Assembly: GCA_964494625.1 (NCBI GenBank)
Contig: CAZBRT010000003.1
Span: 496,001 to 560,000 of the forward strand
Origin: UBA2784 sp964494625
GTDB taxonomy: Bacteria; Pseudomonadota; Alphaproteobacteria; Micropepsales; Micropepsaceae
Length of the DNA stretch: 64,000 nucleotides
Direction of reading: 5' to 3'
Below, one piece after another: positions 51,252-60,629 of the stretch. The notes under the pieces were generated by a model. The model was not told the origin of the DNA. It made no database searches and saw nothing but the letters and a program-made list of their open reading frames with translations. Numbering within the stretch: position 1 is the first letter of the stretch; each line of letters begins with the position of its first letter. The position numbers were made by a program, and so were the translations under genes.

Positions 51252-52365
51252 TGTTGCTGTCATCGGCGCGGGTATCGCCGGGCTCTGGAGCGCGCTCGAA
51301 CTCTTGCGGCAGGGCGCGCGCGTCATTGTCCTCGATGCGCGCACGCCGGGCATGGGTGCCAGTGCGGCTGCGGGCGGCATGCTGGCGCCCGGTGCTGAAG
51401 GCGAGGGGCTTTCGTCCGCCTTCAACCAGCTTGCCTTGAGAAGCCGTTCGGTCTGGGCAGACGCCGCGCGTGACATCGAAGCTGCCAGCGGCATCGATAT
51501 CGGCTTTGCCGCGTGTGGTTCACTGATTGTCGCGCGCGATTCCGCAGAAGCCTTGGCCTTGCAGGCGCGCTGTGCCGCCGGGCTTGGCCAATGGCTTGAT
51601 GCATCGACATTGGTCCGATCCTTTCCGGCACTCTCACTTGCGCTCGCCGGTGCGGCCCATGTTCCCGGCGATGGCTGCGTTGACAATCGTGCCTTCATGG
51701 AGGCCTTGCTGCTTGCGGTCACAAGGCTGGGCGGGCAGATGCATTTCGCCAGTGGCGACGCTGCGATCACCCTTTCATCGGGCCGCGTGACTGGCATCGT
51801 CTCGCGCGGTGTCACACACGAGGTGCCGCGCGTGCTCGTTGCGGCCGGGGCGTGGAGCAGCAATGTCCAGATCATGGATGAGGGCAATCCGCGCGCCGAC
51901 ATCCTGCCGCCTGTCAAGCCGATCAAGGGGCAGATGGGCATGATGCCGGTCGACCAACTGCCCATGCGCGAACTTGTCTGGGTGGGCCACACCTATCTGA
52001 TCCCAAGGCGTGCGCAGCAGCTCGTGCTGGGGGCCACCAGCGAAGATGCAGGCTTTGATGACAGCATTTCGGCCGATGCGGTCGAGAGGCTGGCGGTCGA
52101 CGCACGCGCAACGATACCCGCGCTCGCGGGAAGGGCGGTTGCCGAACGCTGGTGCGGCTTTCGCCCCATGACGCCAGACGGCCTGCCGGTGCTTGGCGAA
52201 ACGCGCGTGCCCGGCCTCTATGTGGCCTCCGGCCAATTCCGCAATGGCATCCTTTTTGCGCCGGTGATTGGTGCAACAATGGCGGCGTTGATCCTTGGCG
52301 GCGCGCCGTCATCAGATCTTGCAGCATTTGATCCCAAGCGGTTTGATCAGCCCCATGGACTTTGA
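51244..52365 (+). CDS. FAD-dependent glycine/D-amino-acid oxidase, ThiO-like
   Basis: A 373-residue flavoprotein of the DAO family has the GxGxxG site VDVAVIGAGIAGLWSALELL with ARTPGMGASAAAGGMLAP. The C-terminal FAD motif is GLYVASGQFRNGILFAPVIG. The ThiO-like features are VKPIKGQMGMM and RWCGFRPMTPDGLPVLGE. It would oxidise glycine to the imine for thiamine thiazole synthesis, but no thi genes are adjacent. It overlaps the acyl-CoA dehydrogenase by 11 bp. Confidence 0.85.
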   Translation: MVDVAVIGAGIAGLWSALELLRQGARVIVLDARTPGMGASAAAGGMLAPGAEGEGLSSAFNQLALRSRSVWADAARDIEAASGIDIGFAACGSLIVARDSAEALALQARCAAGLGQWLDASTLVRSFPALSLALAGAAHVPGDGCVDNRAFMEALLLAVTRLGGQMHFASGDAAITLSSGRVTGIVSRGVTHEVPRVLVAAGAWSSNVQIMDEGNPRADILPPVKPIKGQMGMMPVDQLPMRELVWVGHTYLIPRRAQQLVLGATSEDAGFDDSISADAVERLAVDARATIPALAGRAVAERWCGFRPMTPDGLPVLGETRVPGLYVASGQFRNGILFAPVIGATMAALILGGAPSSDLAAFDPKRFDQPHGL

Positions 52366-53521
52366 CCTCTCCCCCGACCAAAGCGCGCTTGCCGATGCGG
52401 TGGCGAGGCTGTGCGCAGATTTTCCCGACCTCTATTGGCTCGCCTGCGACCGCGACCACCGCTTCCCGGAGGGATTCGTCGCAGCGATCGCCAAAGCTGG
52501 CTGGCTCGGTATCGCCATGCCGACATCCGTGGGTGGCGCAGGGTTGGGGGTGACCGAAGCCGCGATCATGATGCATGCAATTGCGCGATCAGGCGCGGGC
52601 ATGGCGGGCGTCTCGTCCGTGCACATCAATCTTTTCGGGCCCATGCCGCTCGTCGTGGCAGGGACGGCGGCGCAGCAATCGCGCTTTCTGCCGCCGCTCA
52701 TGCGGGGTGAGGATCGCGTGTGCTTCGGCGTGACGGAGCCCGATGCGGGGCTGGATACGACCCGGATCACCACGCGCGCGGAACGCCATGGCGACCATTA
52801 TGTGGTCACCGGTCAGAAGATATGGACATCGACCGCTCAGAGCGCGAACCGCATCCTCCTGCTCACGCGCACGAAACCCATCGCACCAGACAGCAAACCG
52901 GCCGATGGCCTCTCGCTGTTTTATGCCGATCTCGACCGCAGCAAGGTGGAAGTGCGCGAGATTCCGAAGATGGGACGGCATGCGGTTGATTCAAACATGC
53001 TGTTCATCGATGGCCTTGTCGTGCCGCAGGACCGCCTGATCGGACGTGAGGGTGACGGCTTTGCCATGCTGCTGCATGGCCTTAATCCCGAGCGCATTCT
53101 GGTGGCCGCGGAAGCCATCGGCATTGGCGAGGATGCCCTTGCGCGTGCGACCGCCTATGCGCGCGAGCGCCGCGTTTTCGGCCGCGCCATCGGCCAGAAC
53201 CAGGCGATCCAGCATCCGCTGGCGCGCGCGCATGCGGAACTCGGCGCCGCCAAGCTGATGATGTTCCGCGCCGCCAGCCTGTTTGACAAAGGGCAGCCCT
53301 CTGGGGTCGAAGCCAACATGGCGAAATATCTTGCCGCCGAAGCGGCGTGGCGTGCCTGCGAGACAGCGGTGATGACGCATGGCGGCATGGGCTATGCCCA
53401 GGAGTTCCATGTCGAGCGCCTGTTGCGCGAAGTGCTGATTACCCGCATCGCGCCCGTCAGCCGCGAGATGATCCTCTCCCACATCGCTGAAAAGGCGCTG
53501 GGCCTGCCGAAATCGTATTAG
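52355..53521 (+). CDS. Acyl-CoA dehydrogenase
   Basis: The 388-residue flavoenzyme begins MDFDLSPDQSALADAVARLC. It shows FGVTEPDAGLDTTRITTRAE, YVVTGQKIWTSTAQSANRIL and the C-terminal THGGMGYAQEFHVERLLREV signature. It oxidises an acyl-CoA to the enoyl-CoA and passes electrons to ETF. The position of the active-site Glu was not confirmed. It ends at a shared TAG/TAA junction with the convergent lipoprotein gene. Confidence 0.93.
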   Translation: MDFDLSPDQSALADAVARLCADFPDLYWLACDRDHRFPEGFVAAIAKAGWLGIAMPTSVGGAGLGVTEAAIMMHAIARSGAGMAGVSSVHINLFGPMPLVVAGTAAQQSRFLPPLMRGEDRVCFGVTEPDAGLDTTRITTRAERHGDHYVVTGQKIWTSTAQSANRILLLTRTKPIAPDSKPADGLSLFYADLDRSKVEVREIPKMGRHAVDSNMLFIDGLVVPQDRLIGREGDGFAMLLHGLNPERILVAAEAIGIGEDALARATAYARERRVFGRAIGQNQAIQHPLARAHAELGAAKLMMFRAASLFDKGQPSGVEANMAKYLAAEAAWRACETAVMTHGGMGYAQEFHVERLLREVLITRIAPVSREMILSHIAEKALGLPKSY

Positions 53522-54081
53522 GGTTGCGGCGTGACGGGCTTGGTAAGATCGAAGACCACCCGGAAAAGGCGGCCGGGCCGCGAGAGTTCGTAGGCGAAGG
53601 CCGAACCGGGCTCGACTTCCAGCGCCCAGACATTCTCGACAGCCTGCGGAATTTCTTCCTGCACAAAAAGCTCTCGCGAAAATGCGTCGGCAGGAAATTC
53701 CTGGCGGATGGCGGTGCCGGGACCGCGTGCATCACCACCGTAATTGCTGCGCACATCTTCTGAGCCATCTTCGTGCCGATGATCGTGCTTCAGCCGCAGA
53801 CCATCGGCAGTGCGGGTGATGACCCATGTGCGGGAGCGGTCTTCGCCGACCGCAAAGGGAATGCGGATCTCGCTGGCGGAGCAGTCGCGCACATGCATGA
53901 CGAGGCGGCTCTTTGAGAAATTGTCGTCGGTCGGGTTGCCTTCAACCAGCCTGCCTTCGAAGGCCTGTCCGCAAAGCGCTGAGAGGTTGTCAAAGAAGAT
54001 TTCACCCGGAGACCGAACGACCGGCGCGCTCGCGCAGGCGGCAAGGGTGAGCAGCATGAGTGCGGCAAATGTCCGGTACAT
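53518..54081 (-). CDS. Putative lipoprotein of unknown function
   Basis: This 187-residue protein begins MYRTFAALMLLTLAACASAP, a lipoprotein signal with lipobox LAAC (C16). The mature part is mixed alpha/beta: GEIFFDNLSALCGQAFEGRL, RTWVITRTADGLRLKHDHRH and a C-terminal RLFRVVFDLTKP. Conserved His/Asp-rich residues around KHDHRHEDGSEDV might bind metal. I do not recognise the family. The convergent end overlaps the acyl-CoA dehydrogenase stop. Confidence 0.78.
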   Translation of the reverse strand: MYRTFAALMLLTLAACASAPVVRSPGEIFFDNLSALCGQAFEGRLVEGNPTDDNFSKSRLVMHVRDCSASEIRIPFAVGEDRSRTWVITRTADGLRLKHDHRHEDGSEDVRSNYGGDARGPGTAIRQEFPADAFSRELFVQEEIPQAVENVWALEVEPGSAFAYELSRPGRLFRVVFDLTKPVTPQP

Positions 54082-54127
54082 GGCGACCTTCAGGTGTGCG
54101 GGGTGTGCGGGATTAGCGTTGAACCGA

Positions 54128-55351
54128 TTATGGCACATGAAACGGTCGGATGCTCAAGCGCTGGACGCCGACCAGCGTGCGCATCATCCAGCCCGGGAAG
54201 AAAGGCAGTCTGCGGGCAAGCGGGAAAGCAACGCCGCGAAAGGCGCCAGCGAGCCTGCTCTCGCTCTGGAAAAAGGGCGTGAGCCAGCGCGAGGCATATT
54301 GATAGTAACGCACATGCGAGCGGCGGCGCCGCTCGAAGGCGCGGATCGCGTGTTCCACCCCGTCGCGCCCGCGGCCTGCGCGCGCCAGCGTGTCGGCAAG
54401 GAGGACGCCATCGATCAGCGCCATATTGGCTCCCTGACCCAGTTGCGGGCTTGTGCCGTGGGCGGCGTCGCCAATGAACAGCAGTCGCCCGTTGCTCCAG
54501 CTGTCCATTCGCACGTCAGAGTAGGTCGCGGTGGCAATCTGGTCGTGCGTTGTGACCGGTTCCAGCAGGTCTTCGGCCTGTGGCCAGACGCGGGCGACAT
54601 TTTCCTTCCAGCCGGTGATCGGCTGCAAGCGCCAGGTCGCCATCTCTTTTCGCCTTATGCTCCAGAAGAAGCTGACAGCTTGCGTGATGCGTTCGCTTGC
54701 CGGATCGCGCCCGATGGGCAGGACGCCGATCATCAGCTTGGTGCCGTCATAGATCTGGCGCAGCGTGTCGGGGTGTTCGCCGTTGCTGTCGGGCACGATG
54801 GTCCATAGGGCACCCCAAGGATAGACCGGCGCCCGCGCTTGGGGCATCAGCGTGCTGCGCAGGCGGGAATGCGCACCATCGGAAATCACGACGAGATCAA
54901 AAGGACCAAAGCGGGCGCCACTGGCGCTCATCAGCGTCGGCCACCAGGGTGCAGCGATGTTGGTAATCTCCTCACCCAGTGCCAGCGGAATTTCCGCTTG
55001 CGTCACCGCATCGAACAGCACTGAAAAAAGACTGGCCCGATGGATGCCAACACCAAAGGCGCCGTCGCGCCAGCGCGGGTAGTCGAGATCGACGAGGAGA
55101 CGACCCGAGGGTGTGCGTCCGTCAAGCCGCACAACTTTTGCTCCCGAATGGATGGCTGCCTGGTCGAGGCCCAGTTCGCCCAGCGCCCAAAGCCCGGTCG
55201 GCTGCAAGAGCAAGCCCGCACCCAAAGGCTGCGCCGCCGGAAAGCGCTCAAATATGGTGACATCATTGCCGGTGCGCTTGAGTGCAAGCGCAGCCGCCAT
55301 GCCCCCGATGCCGCAGCCAATGACGGCAATCCGCACGTTTCCGGTCTCCAC
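54128..55351 (-). CDS. FAD-dependent monooxygenase (PHBH/UbiH-like fold)
   Basis: A 407-residue protein with GTG start has FAD-binding VRIAVIGCGIGGMAAALALK and the second motif GRLLFIGDAAHGTSPQLGQG. LGAGLLLQPTGLWALGELGL and FDLVVISDGAHSRLR fit group A aromatic-ring hydroxylases. The substrate cannot be told from sequence. GAAGGC precedes the GTG; a second in-frame GTG lies five codons on. It is divergent from the HIT gene. Confidence 0.88.
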   Translation of the reverse strand: METGNVRIAVIGCGIGGMAAALALKRTGNDVTIFERFPAAQPLGAGLLLQPTGLWALGELGLDQAAIHSGAKVVRLDGRTPSGRLLVDLDYPRWRDGAFGVGIHRASLFSVLFDAVTQAEIPLALGEEITNIAAPWWPTLMSASGARFGPFDLVVISDGAHSRLRSTLMPQARAPVYPWGALWTIVPDSNGEHPDTLRQIYDGTKLMIGVLPIGRDPASERITQAVSFFWSIRRKEMATWRLQPITGWKENVARVWPQAEDLLEPVTTHDQIATATYSDVRMDSWSNGRLLFIGDAAHGTSPQLGQGANMALIDGVLLADTLARAGRGRDGVEHAIRAFERRRRSHVRYYQYASRWLTPFFQSESRLAGAFRGVAFPLARRLPFFPGWMMRTLVGVQRLSIRPFHVP

Positions 55352-55416
55352 GCCTTCGGCTAGACTAAGCCGCGTTCCCGGAGGACATCTCTACACCAGC
55401 ACTGTGCGAAAGTCCC

Positions 55417-55839
55417 ATGACGGCCGTCTTTGATCTTGATCCACGCCTGCGGGCCGAGACGGTTGCCGTCACATCGTGGCCGCTTTGCCTCGTGCTGCTG
55501 CAAGATGACGCACGTTTTCCGTGGCTCATCCTTGTGCCGAAGCGTCCGGCGCTGTCGGAACTCTTCGACCTTTCGCCGGAAGACAGTCGGCAGCTTTCAC
55601 GAGAGATGGATGCGGCCGGGCGGCTGCTGAAAGCTGAAACGGGCGCGCTCAAGATCAATGTCGGTGCATTGGGCAACATCGTGCGGCAGCTCCATGTTCA
55701 CGTCATCGCGCGCAACGAAGGCGATGCGGCGTGGCCGGGGCCTGTCTGGGGCAAGGGCACGCGCGAACCGATGGCGGCGGATGCGCGTGACGCGCTGCGT
55801 GCGCGTCTCAGGGCAAAGCTCGAAGGCGCCTTCGCTTAA
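55417..55839 (+). CDS. HIT-family protein
   Basis: The 140-residue protein has the histidine triad QLHVHVIAR (H-x-H-x-... pattern) and the N-terminal FPWLILVPKRPALSELFDLS. It is a nucleotide hydrolase or transferase of the HinT/Fhit type. The triad is shorter than canonical HxHxHxx: the third residue after the second H is Ile-Ala-Arg, so full activity is uncertain. The downstream muramidase gene begins 89 bp on. Confidence 0.88.
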   Translation: MTAVFDLDPRLRAETVAVTSWPLCLVLLQDDARFPWLILVPKRPALSELFDLSPEDSRQLSREMDAAGRLLKAETGALKINVGALGNIVRQLHVHVIARNEGDAAWPGPVWGKGTREPMAADARDALRARLRAKLEGAFA

Positions 55840-55928
55840 GACTTTCTTCAGCCTTGGGGCAAGGGAGTTTCTGGCGGGACGGGCCGGCTGGCACGGGCCT
55901 TGCGATCATATGGGGCAAGGAGATGCCT

Positions 55929-56897
55929 ATGCTCACGCCTGTTGACCGCACCGCACAGATTGATGTGCTTGCCCATATCCGGAATGCCAGTGCCGAAACC
56001 GGTACGGATTTCGACTATCTGGTACGCACGGCGATCCGGGAAAGCTCCCTTGATCCAGAGGCTTCCGCCTCAACGTCGAGTGCGCGGGGCCTCTTCCAGT
56101 TCATTGAGCAGACCTGGCTTGCCACGGTGAAAAACCACGGTGCCGAGCATGGCCTTGGTGCCTATGCCGATGCCATCGGGCAGAAGGGCAATGGCCGGTA
56201 CTTTGTTGCCGACCCGGCAGTCAGGGAGGAAATTCTTGCCCTGCGGACGGACCCCAAAGTGGCCTCGCTCATGGCGGCCGAACTGACCAGTGAAAGCCGC
56301 GGCATTCTTGAGGCGCGGCTCCACCGCGAGGTGACCGGTGCCGAACTCTATATCGCGCATTTCCTGGGCCCTCAGGGCGCGGGCAATCTGATCGAAGCGG
56401 CATCGGCGGGTGAGCCGGATGCGTCAAAGCTCTTTCCGGCGGCAGCTTCTGCAAACCAGAGCATTTTCTTCAACCGGGATGGTTCACCACGCAGTGCGGC
56501 TGACGTCTATGCCAATCTTGTCGCCAAGCACGATGCAACCGCACCTGTTGACCTGCCGCCTGAACTCGCCAGCCGGTTTGCCGCGCTGAGCGGGGAAGGT
56601 GCGCCGCAGCCCATTCTTGACAAGGCGCTGATGGCACTCCAGCTGCGTCCGCTTGACGGGTTGCGCATCGCCGACGAGACCAATGAAAAGGCGGTGCCCG
56701 GCTATGCGGCGACCTATGCCGACGCATCGTTTGCCGATCGCGTATTCCAGTCGCAGGGCGATGCGCCGATCCTGATCACGCCCTTTGTCGCCCAGATGCT
56801 GGCCGTGCTCGACCCGCTTGCGGAGCTTGCCCCTGACTTTGCCGCTTCGCGCGCCGAGCGTCAGCAGGAACGCCACAGGGCGACCGCCTCCGTCTGA
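55929..56897 (+). CDS. Lytic transglycosylase-like protein (SLT fold)
   Basis: This 322-residue protein begins MLTPVDRTAQIDVLAHIRNA with AAGGAG seven bases upstream. The SLT core is visible: VRTAIRESSLDPEASASTSS and ARGLFQFIEQTWLATV, with the catalytic Glu in IRESS. No signal peptide is seen, so export would need another route, as for some flagellar FlgJ-like or rod-cap muramidases. The C-terminal third (PPELASRFAALSGEGAPQPI onward) is of unknown function. The longer frame from 55854 lacks a ribosome site. Confidence 0.85.
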   Translation: MLTPVDRTAQIDVLAHIRNASAETGTDFDYLVRTAIRESSLDPEASASTSSARGLFQFIEQTWLATVKNHGAEHGLGAYADAIGQKGNGRYFVADPAVREEILALRTDPKVASLMAAELTSESRGILEARLHREVTGAELYIAHFLGPQGAGNLIEAASAGEPDASKLFPAAASANQSIFFNRDGSPRSAADVYANLVAKHDATAPVDLPPELASRFAALSGEGAPQPILDKALMALQLRPLDGLRIADETNEKAVPGYAATYADASFADRVFQSQGDAPILITPFVAQMLAVLDPLAELAPDFAASRAERQQERHRATASV

Positions 56898-56983
56898 TCC
56901 AAGTCCGTTTGACTTTCGCCTGGCGCCGGGGCTCTTTGGTTCCGGTACCAATCGGGTATAAATTGGGCGGCGGGAGTCTTGTG

Positions 56984-58183
56984 ATGGGCAAAATCGTCAA
57001 TCTGTGGCTGGCGCTGTTTGTGTCGATCCTGATGCTCCAGATCGCCAACGGCCTCCAATCCACGATTGTCGGGATCGCGTCGAACCGGGCCGACCTTGTC
57101 ATCGGCCTTGTCATGGCCGCGTTCTATGCGGGCTATGCCGTGGGGTCGCTGGCCGCGCCCTCGCTTGTCGAGCGTGCGGGCCATGTGCGAGCGTTTGCGA
57201 TGCTTGTCGCCATCGGTGTCGCCGCGATGGGATTTTTTTCCGTATCGGTCGATTCACTGACCTGGGCGGTCGTGCGCTTCGTCATCGGGTTTGCGCTTTC
57301 GGGCATATTCGTCGTGGCCGAGAGCTGGCTGAACGACCAAACACCGAATGAAACGCGCGGCCGCGTATTCTCGATGTACATTCTCATCCAGCTCGGTGGA
57401 CTGATGGGCGGCCAGCTTCTGGTACCGCTGACGGGTGCCGGCGCGTTGCCTTTTGCAGTCTTTGCCGCCTTGATGGCGCTGTGCGCCGTGCCGGTGATGC
57501 TGGGCAATCTGCCGGAAGCAAACCGGCATCTGCCGCATCCTGTCGGCATTCCGATCCTCTACCGTATCTCGCCGCTCGCCTTTGTCGGGGTCGTGATTTC
57601 GGGCTTCATCTGGGCCGCCTTGATGGCGATGACGCCGATCTATGGCGAGCGTATCGGCCTTGGCGTTTCTGCAACGCCATTGCTTGTGGCGATGCCGGTG
57701 CTGGGCGGCATTCTCAGCCTCTTCCCGATGGGCTGGCTCTCCGATCATGTTGACCGGCGCGTGGTGCTGATCGGCACGGCGTCGCTTGCCGCGCTGAGCG
57801 CGGTCTTCGGCCTGTTTGCAGGCGCCGACAATCTGACGACGCTCTACATCGTTCTTGCCATCTATGGCGCGCTGACTTTTCCGTTCTATACGCTGGCGGT
57901 GGCGCATATGAATGACCGGTTGGTGCCCGAGCAGCGTGTTCCGGCAAGCGCAGGGCTGGTGCTGATCTTTGGCGTCGGCTCGATTTTTGGTCCCTTGCTC
58001 GTCGACGGGGCCATGGGCTTGTTCGGGCCGTGGGGCTATTTTCTGGTGCTGGCCGTGTCGGCCTTGTCGGTCGCGATCTTTGCCCTGATGCGGATGCTGG
58101 CGCGGCCGGGTGCGCAGGTCGCGCCGCCACAAGCGGGATCACAAGAACATGCGTCGGAATTTCCGCCCCATCCCGCGCCTTAA
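56984..58183 (+). CDS. MFS transporter, YcaD-like
   Basis: A 399-residue, 12-span protein begins MGKIVNLWLALFVSILMLQI. It has SLAAPSLVERAGHVRAFAML, AESWLNDQTPNETRGRVFSM and the central motif GWLSDHVDRRVVLIGTASLA. The C-terminus carries PPQAGSQEHASEFPPHPAP. This group resembles YcaD/quinate-type exporters of unknown substrate. I chose ATG 56984 (an in-frame start at 56909 lies in a poorly hydrophobic leader). It ends against the convergent Rsm22 gene. Confidence 0.88.
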   Translation: MGKIVNLWLALFVSILMLQIANGLQSTIVGIASNRADLVIGLVMAAFYAGYAVGSLAAPSLVERAGHVRAFAMLVAIGVAAMGFFSVSVDSLTWAVVRFVIGFALSGIFVVAESWLNDQTPNETRGRVFSMYILIQLGGLMGGQLLVPLTGAGALPFAVFAALMALCAVPVMLGNLPEANRHLPHPVGIPILYRISPLAFVGVVISGFIWAALMAMTPIYGERIGLGVSATPLLVAMPVLGGILSLFPMGWLSDHVDRRVVLIGTASLAALSAVFGLFAGADNLTTLYIVLAIYGALTFPFYTLAVAHMNDRLVPEQRVPASAGLVLIFGVGSIFGPLLVDGAMGLFGPWGYFLVLAVSALSVAIFALMRMLARPGAQVAPPQAGSQEHASEFPPHPAP

Positions 58184-59169
58184 TCAGCCCAGGCATCTCC
58201 CCAGGCGGCATCGCGTGCGTCGCCATAGGCATCGTCGCTGCGCGTGACCGTGTGACGATACAGGCGCCCGTCCGCGCAGAGATCAAGATGGACATGGCCC
58301 TTGCGTGCCATCGGCTGGCGGATGATGCGCGCCTGCGGCAAGACACGCGAGATTGCAGCCTCGGGTTTTGCCGCGATCAGATAAGCGAATTTCTCGTCCT
58401 CGTGGGAAAGGTTTGCGCCTTTCGCCTGACGATGCAGCCGCGAACGCTGCACCCGCACGGAGAAGTGACACCAATCATTGCCCGCGATCGGACAAGGCTT
58501 CTCATGCGTGCAGGGCGCCAGAATAACGCCACCTTGGGCGATCAATTGGGTCCGCACCGCGCGGAGCCGTTCAAAGCCCGCGCGTGAGCCGGGCTCCACC
58601 AGCACAACAATTCCGGCGGCTGAAAACATCCTTGCGGCAAGCTCTGTCGCTTTGGCGGAGGAAAGCTCGTTCAGCACATAGGCAGACAGCGCGAGGTCGG
58701 CCGGCCGGAATTCCGGCTGCGTCGCATCTTCCGCCAGCCAATGCGCGTCCGACAGGACTGCGTGAGGCGCGTGAGCGGCAATGACCTTGCCGGCATCCCG
58801 CATGGAAGAAGCGCGTTCGATCAGAACTGCCTGTGCGATGGAGGGATAACGCGAGACGGCGGCCCAACTGGCCGTGCCCGGCCCTGCGCCGATGTCGAGA
58901 AGTGAGCGGGGTTCAAAATCCGGCAGCACAGCCTGAAGTGCGGAAAGCGCCTGCATCATCGCGGCATGGGTTGCGGGCGCGCGCATCGCCAGATAGGCGG
59001 GAACGTCGATTGCGCCTGGCTTGGTTCGATCAGATGCCCGATAGGCGGCGGTCAGCGCCGTCGCATCTTCGCGCAGGCGGGAGGCCTTGCGGACAGAGAC
59101 GAGCCGCTCAATGGCAGTTGTCGCCCAATCGGGAATGGCAGCGTCGGGCTTTTGCGGCAAGGCAGGCAA
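58180..59169 (-). CDS. Rsm22-family mitoribosomal-type methyltransferase
   Basis: The 329-residue protein has a Rossmann core: LLDIGAGPGTASWAAVSRYP, with DLALSAYVLNELSSAKATEL. A C-terminal cysteine group (ILAPCTHEKPCPIAGNDWCH) is typical of Rsm22/Mettl17 proteins that carry an Fe-S cluster. The family acts in assembly of the ribosomal small subunit in mitochondria; a similar role in Alphaproteobacteria is inferred. The only start in frame is TTG at 59169, so the start is uncertain. Confidence 0.88.
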   Translation of the reverse strand: MPALPQKPDAAIPDWATTAIERLVSVRKASRLREDATALTAAYRASDRTKPGAIDVPAYLAMRAPATHAAMMQALSALQAVLPDFEPRSLLDIGAGPGTASWAAVSRYPSIAQAVLIERASSMRDAGKVIAAHAPHAVLSDAHWLAEDATQPEFRPADLALSAYVLNELSSAKATELAARMFSAAGIVVLVEPGSRAGFERLRAVRTQLIAQGGVILAPCTHEKPCPIAGNDWCHFSVRVQRSRLHRQAKGANLSHEDEKFAYLIAAKPEAAISRVLPQARIIRQPMARKGHVHLDLCADGRLYRHTVTRSDDAYGDARDAAWGDAWAD

Positions 59170-59192
59170 TCCATGATGGCGCCTGCCCGTGG

Positions 59193-60518
59193 TCAGGGCG
59201 GCGGCAGGTGATCCGTGCCGGTGACACTATCAGCTTTTGTCTCGGCCATTGCCACCTGCATCGCAATCGGCCGTTCGATGCCGGGAATCTTGCGTGTGAT
59301 CAGGCTGGCCTTTGCCGTCCGGCGGTCCGGGCGGTCGATCATGGCAGCCGTCAGCGGCGGCGCCGAAATCGCGCCGGGGCTGTCATCATCCTCGGTGGAG
59401 GCGTCAGCCATCGGATCAACAAAGCCGTCATCATCGCGGGCAGGACGATGTGCAGCAGGCCCGAAATCATCATCATCATCCCATCCATCCATGCCGGAAT
59501 TGCTGGTTGCCTGCGGTGCCGCCGGTATCTTCTCGATCAGGCGTGCAGGCGATGCGACAGGCGCGACATGCGCATCATTGGGCGCGGCCGCACCCGCAAT
59601 GTCAGGCGCAGGGGACACGCGCGGTTCATTGCGGTTGCGGCCGACGTTCGGGTCCGCCGCGGCGTGCGGTGGCGGCGGTGTTTGTGTTTGCGTTGCGGCA
59701 TCTGTGGCGGGGAAGGGCGCGTGCATTGTCTCGCGCCGCCAATTGCCGTCCCAATGATCAAGGTCCGCAGCAGCAACCGGGCGCTGCACATAGGCGCCCT
59801 GCGCGGCGCCAAAGCCGATGTTCTTGAGCGCCTCGAGTGTCACTTCGTCTTCGACGCCGACAGCAATGGCGGTCAACCCGTTGCGGCGGGCAAATGCAAG
59901 GCGGCGCGAAATGCGTCCCACGCTGGCGCGCTGCACATGGCGCGCAAAGCGGATGATGGCCGAACCGCCGATCTTGATCTCGGTGAAGGGGCACGGCGAC
60001 AATTCGGCAGCATCGAGCGGCAGGGCACCGCCGGAATCGAGCGCGATGCCGCAACCCAGTGCGCGCAGGAACTGGAGATTGGCGGCAAGGCGCGGATCAC
60101 CGGCGCCCAGGGGAGATTCCGGGGCTTCGATGACGAGTCTTTCGGGCGGCAGATCAACCTCGGAGAGACAGGCTGAGACGAACTCGGCAAAGTCCGGCGC
60201 GCCGATATCGGCGCCGGACACGTTGACGCTGACGCGCCAGTTCCTGCCCATCAGCTGCCAGGCCTTGGCGGTTGCCAGTGCTTCGCCCAGCACATAAGCA
60301 GTCAATTCGTTCTGGCGGCCTTGGGACTCGATGAAGTCAAGGAAGAGGCCGGGTGCCATCAACCCGAACGCGGGATGGTTCCAGCGCACAAAGGCTTCGG
60401 CCGCGACAACCTCACCGGTGGTCAGCGAAACCTGCGGCTGATAAAGGACGACGAACCGGCGCTCGGCAAAAGCGCGGTCAAGGTCCGCCGGGCTCAGCCT
60501 GAATGTCCTTTGATGCAT
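59193..60518 (-). CDS. Degenerate EAL-domain protein with a disordered acidic C-terminus
   Basis: Residues 1-260 form an EAL fold but lack key residues. EAL is EAF (E41), the DDFG motif is DSGG (D161-S162), KID is KIG (residues 182-184), and AEGVE reads AVGVE. This should abolish c-di-GMP hydrolysis, so the protein probably binds c-di-GMP or a partner. Residues 265-441 are low complexity, with QTQTPPPPHAA, GWDDDDDFG and STEDDDSPG. There is no GGDEF domain, PAS domain or signal peptide. A 9-bp palindrome lies just upstream (60522-60559). Confidence 0.88.
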   Translation of the reverse strand: MHQRTFRLSPADLDRAFAERRFVVLYQPQVSLTTGEVVAAEAFVRWNHPAFGLMAPGLFLDFIESQGRQNELTAYVLGEALATAKAWQLMGRNWRVSVNVSGADIGAPDFAEFVSACLSEVDLPPERLVIEAPESPLGAGDPRLAANLQFLRALGCGIALDSGGALPLDAAELSPCPFTEIKIGGSAIIRFARHVQRASVGRISRRLAFARRNGLTAIAVGVEDEVTLEALKNIGFGAAQGAYVQRPVAAADLDHWDGNWRRETMHAPFPATDAATQTQTPPPPHAAADPNVGRNRNEPRVSPAPDIAGAAAPNDAHVAPVASPARLIEKIPAAPQATSNSGMDGWDDDDDFGPAAHRPARDDDGFVDPMADASTEDDDSPGAISAPPLTAAMIDRPDRRTAKASLITRKIPGIERPIAMQVAMAETKADSVTGTDHLPPP

Positions 60519-60521
60519 TGT

Positions 60522-60559
60522 CGATCCTCACGCGGCATTCTGCTTCATGCTGAGGATCG
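60522..60559. promoter_or_regulatory. Inverted repeat CGATCCTCA-N20-TGAGGATCG before the EAL gene
   Basis: A perfect 9-bp repeat begins 4 bp upstream of the minus-strand EAL start and lies in the 111-bp gap before the divergent Nudix gene. In the EAL transcript it would form a hairpin covering the leader; otherwise it could be a transcription-factor site. Confidence 0.4.
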
Positions 60560-60629
60560 CCGTCAGGAGTTAAGAAAGCTCCCTGAAGATTTGCTTAATG
60601 CGCATGAACCATGAAGGACGGGAAAGCCC

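Noticed and set aside
55854..55928. Longer start for the transglycosylase
   Set aside because: There is no ribosome-binding site at 55854, whereas AAGGAG is ideally placed for 55929.
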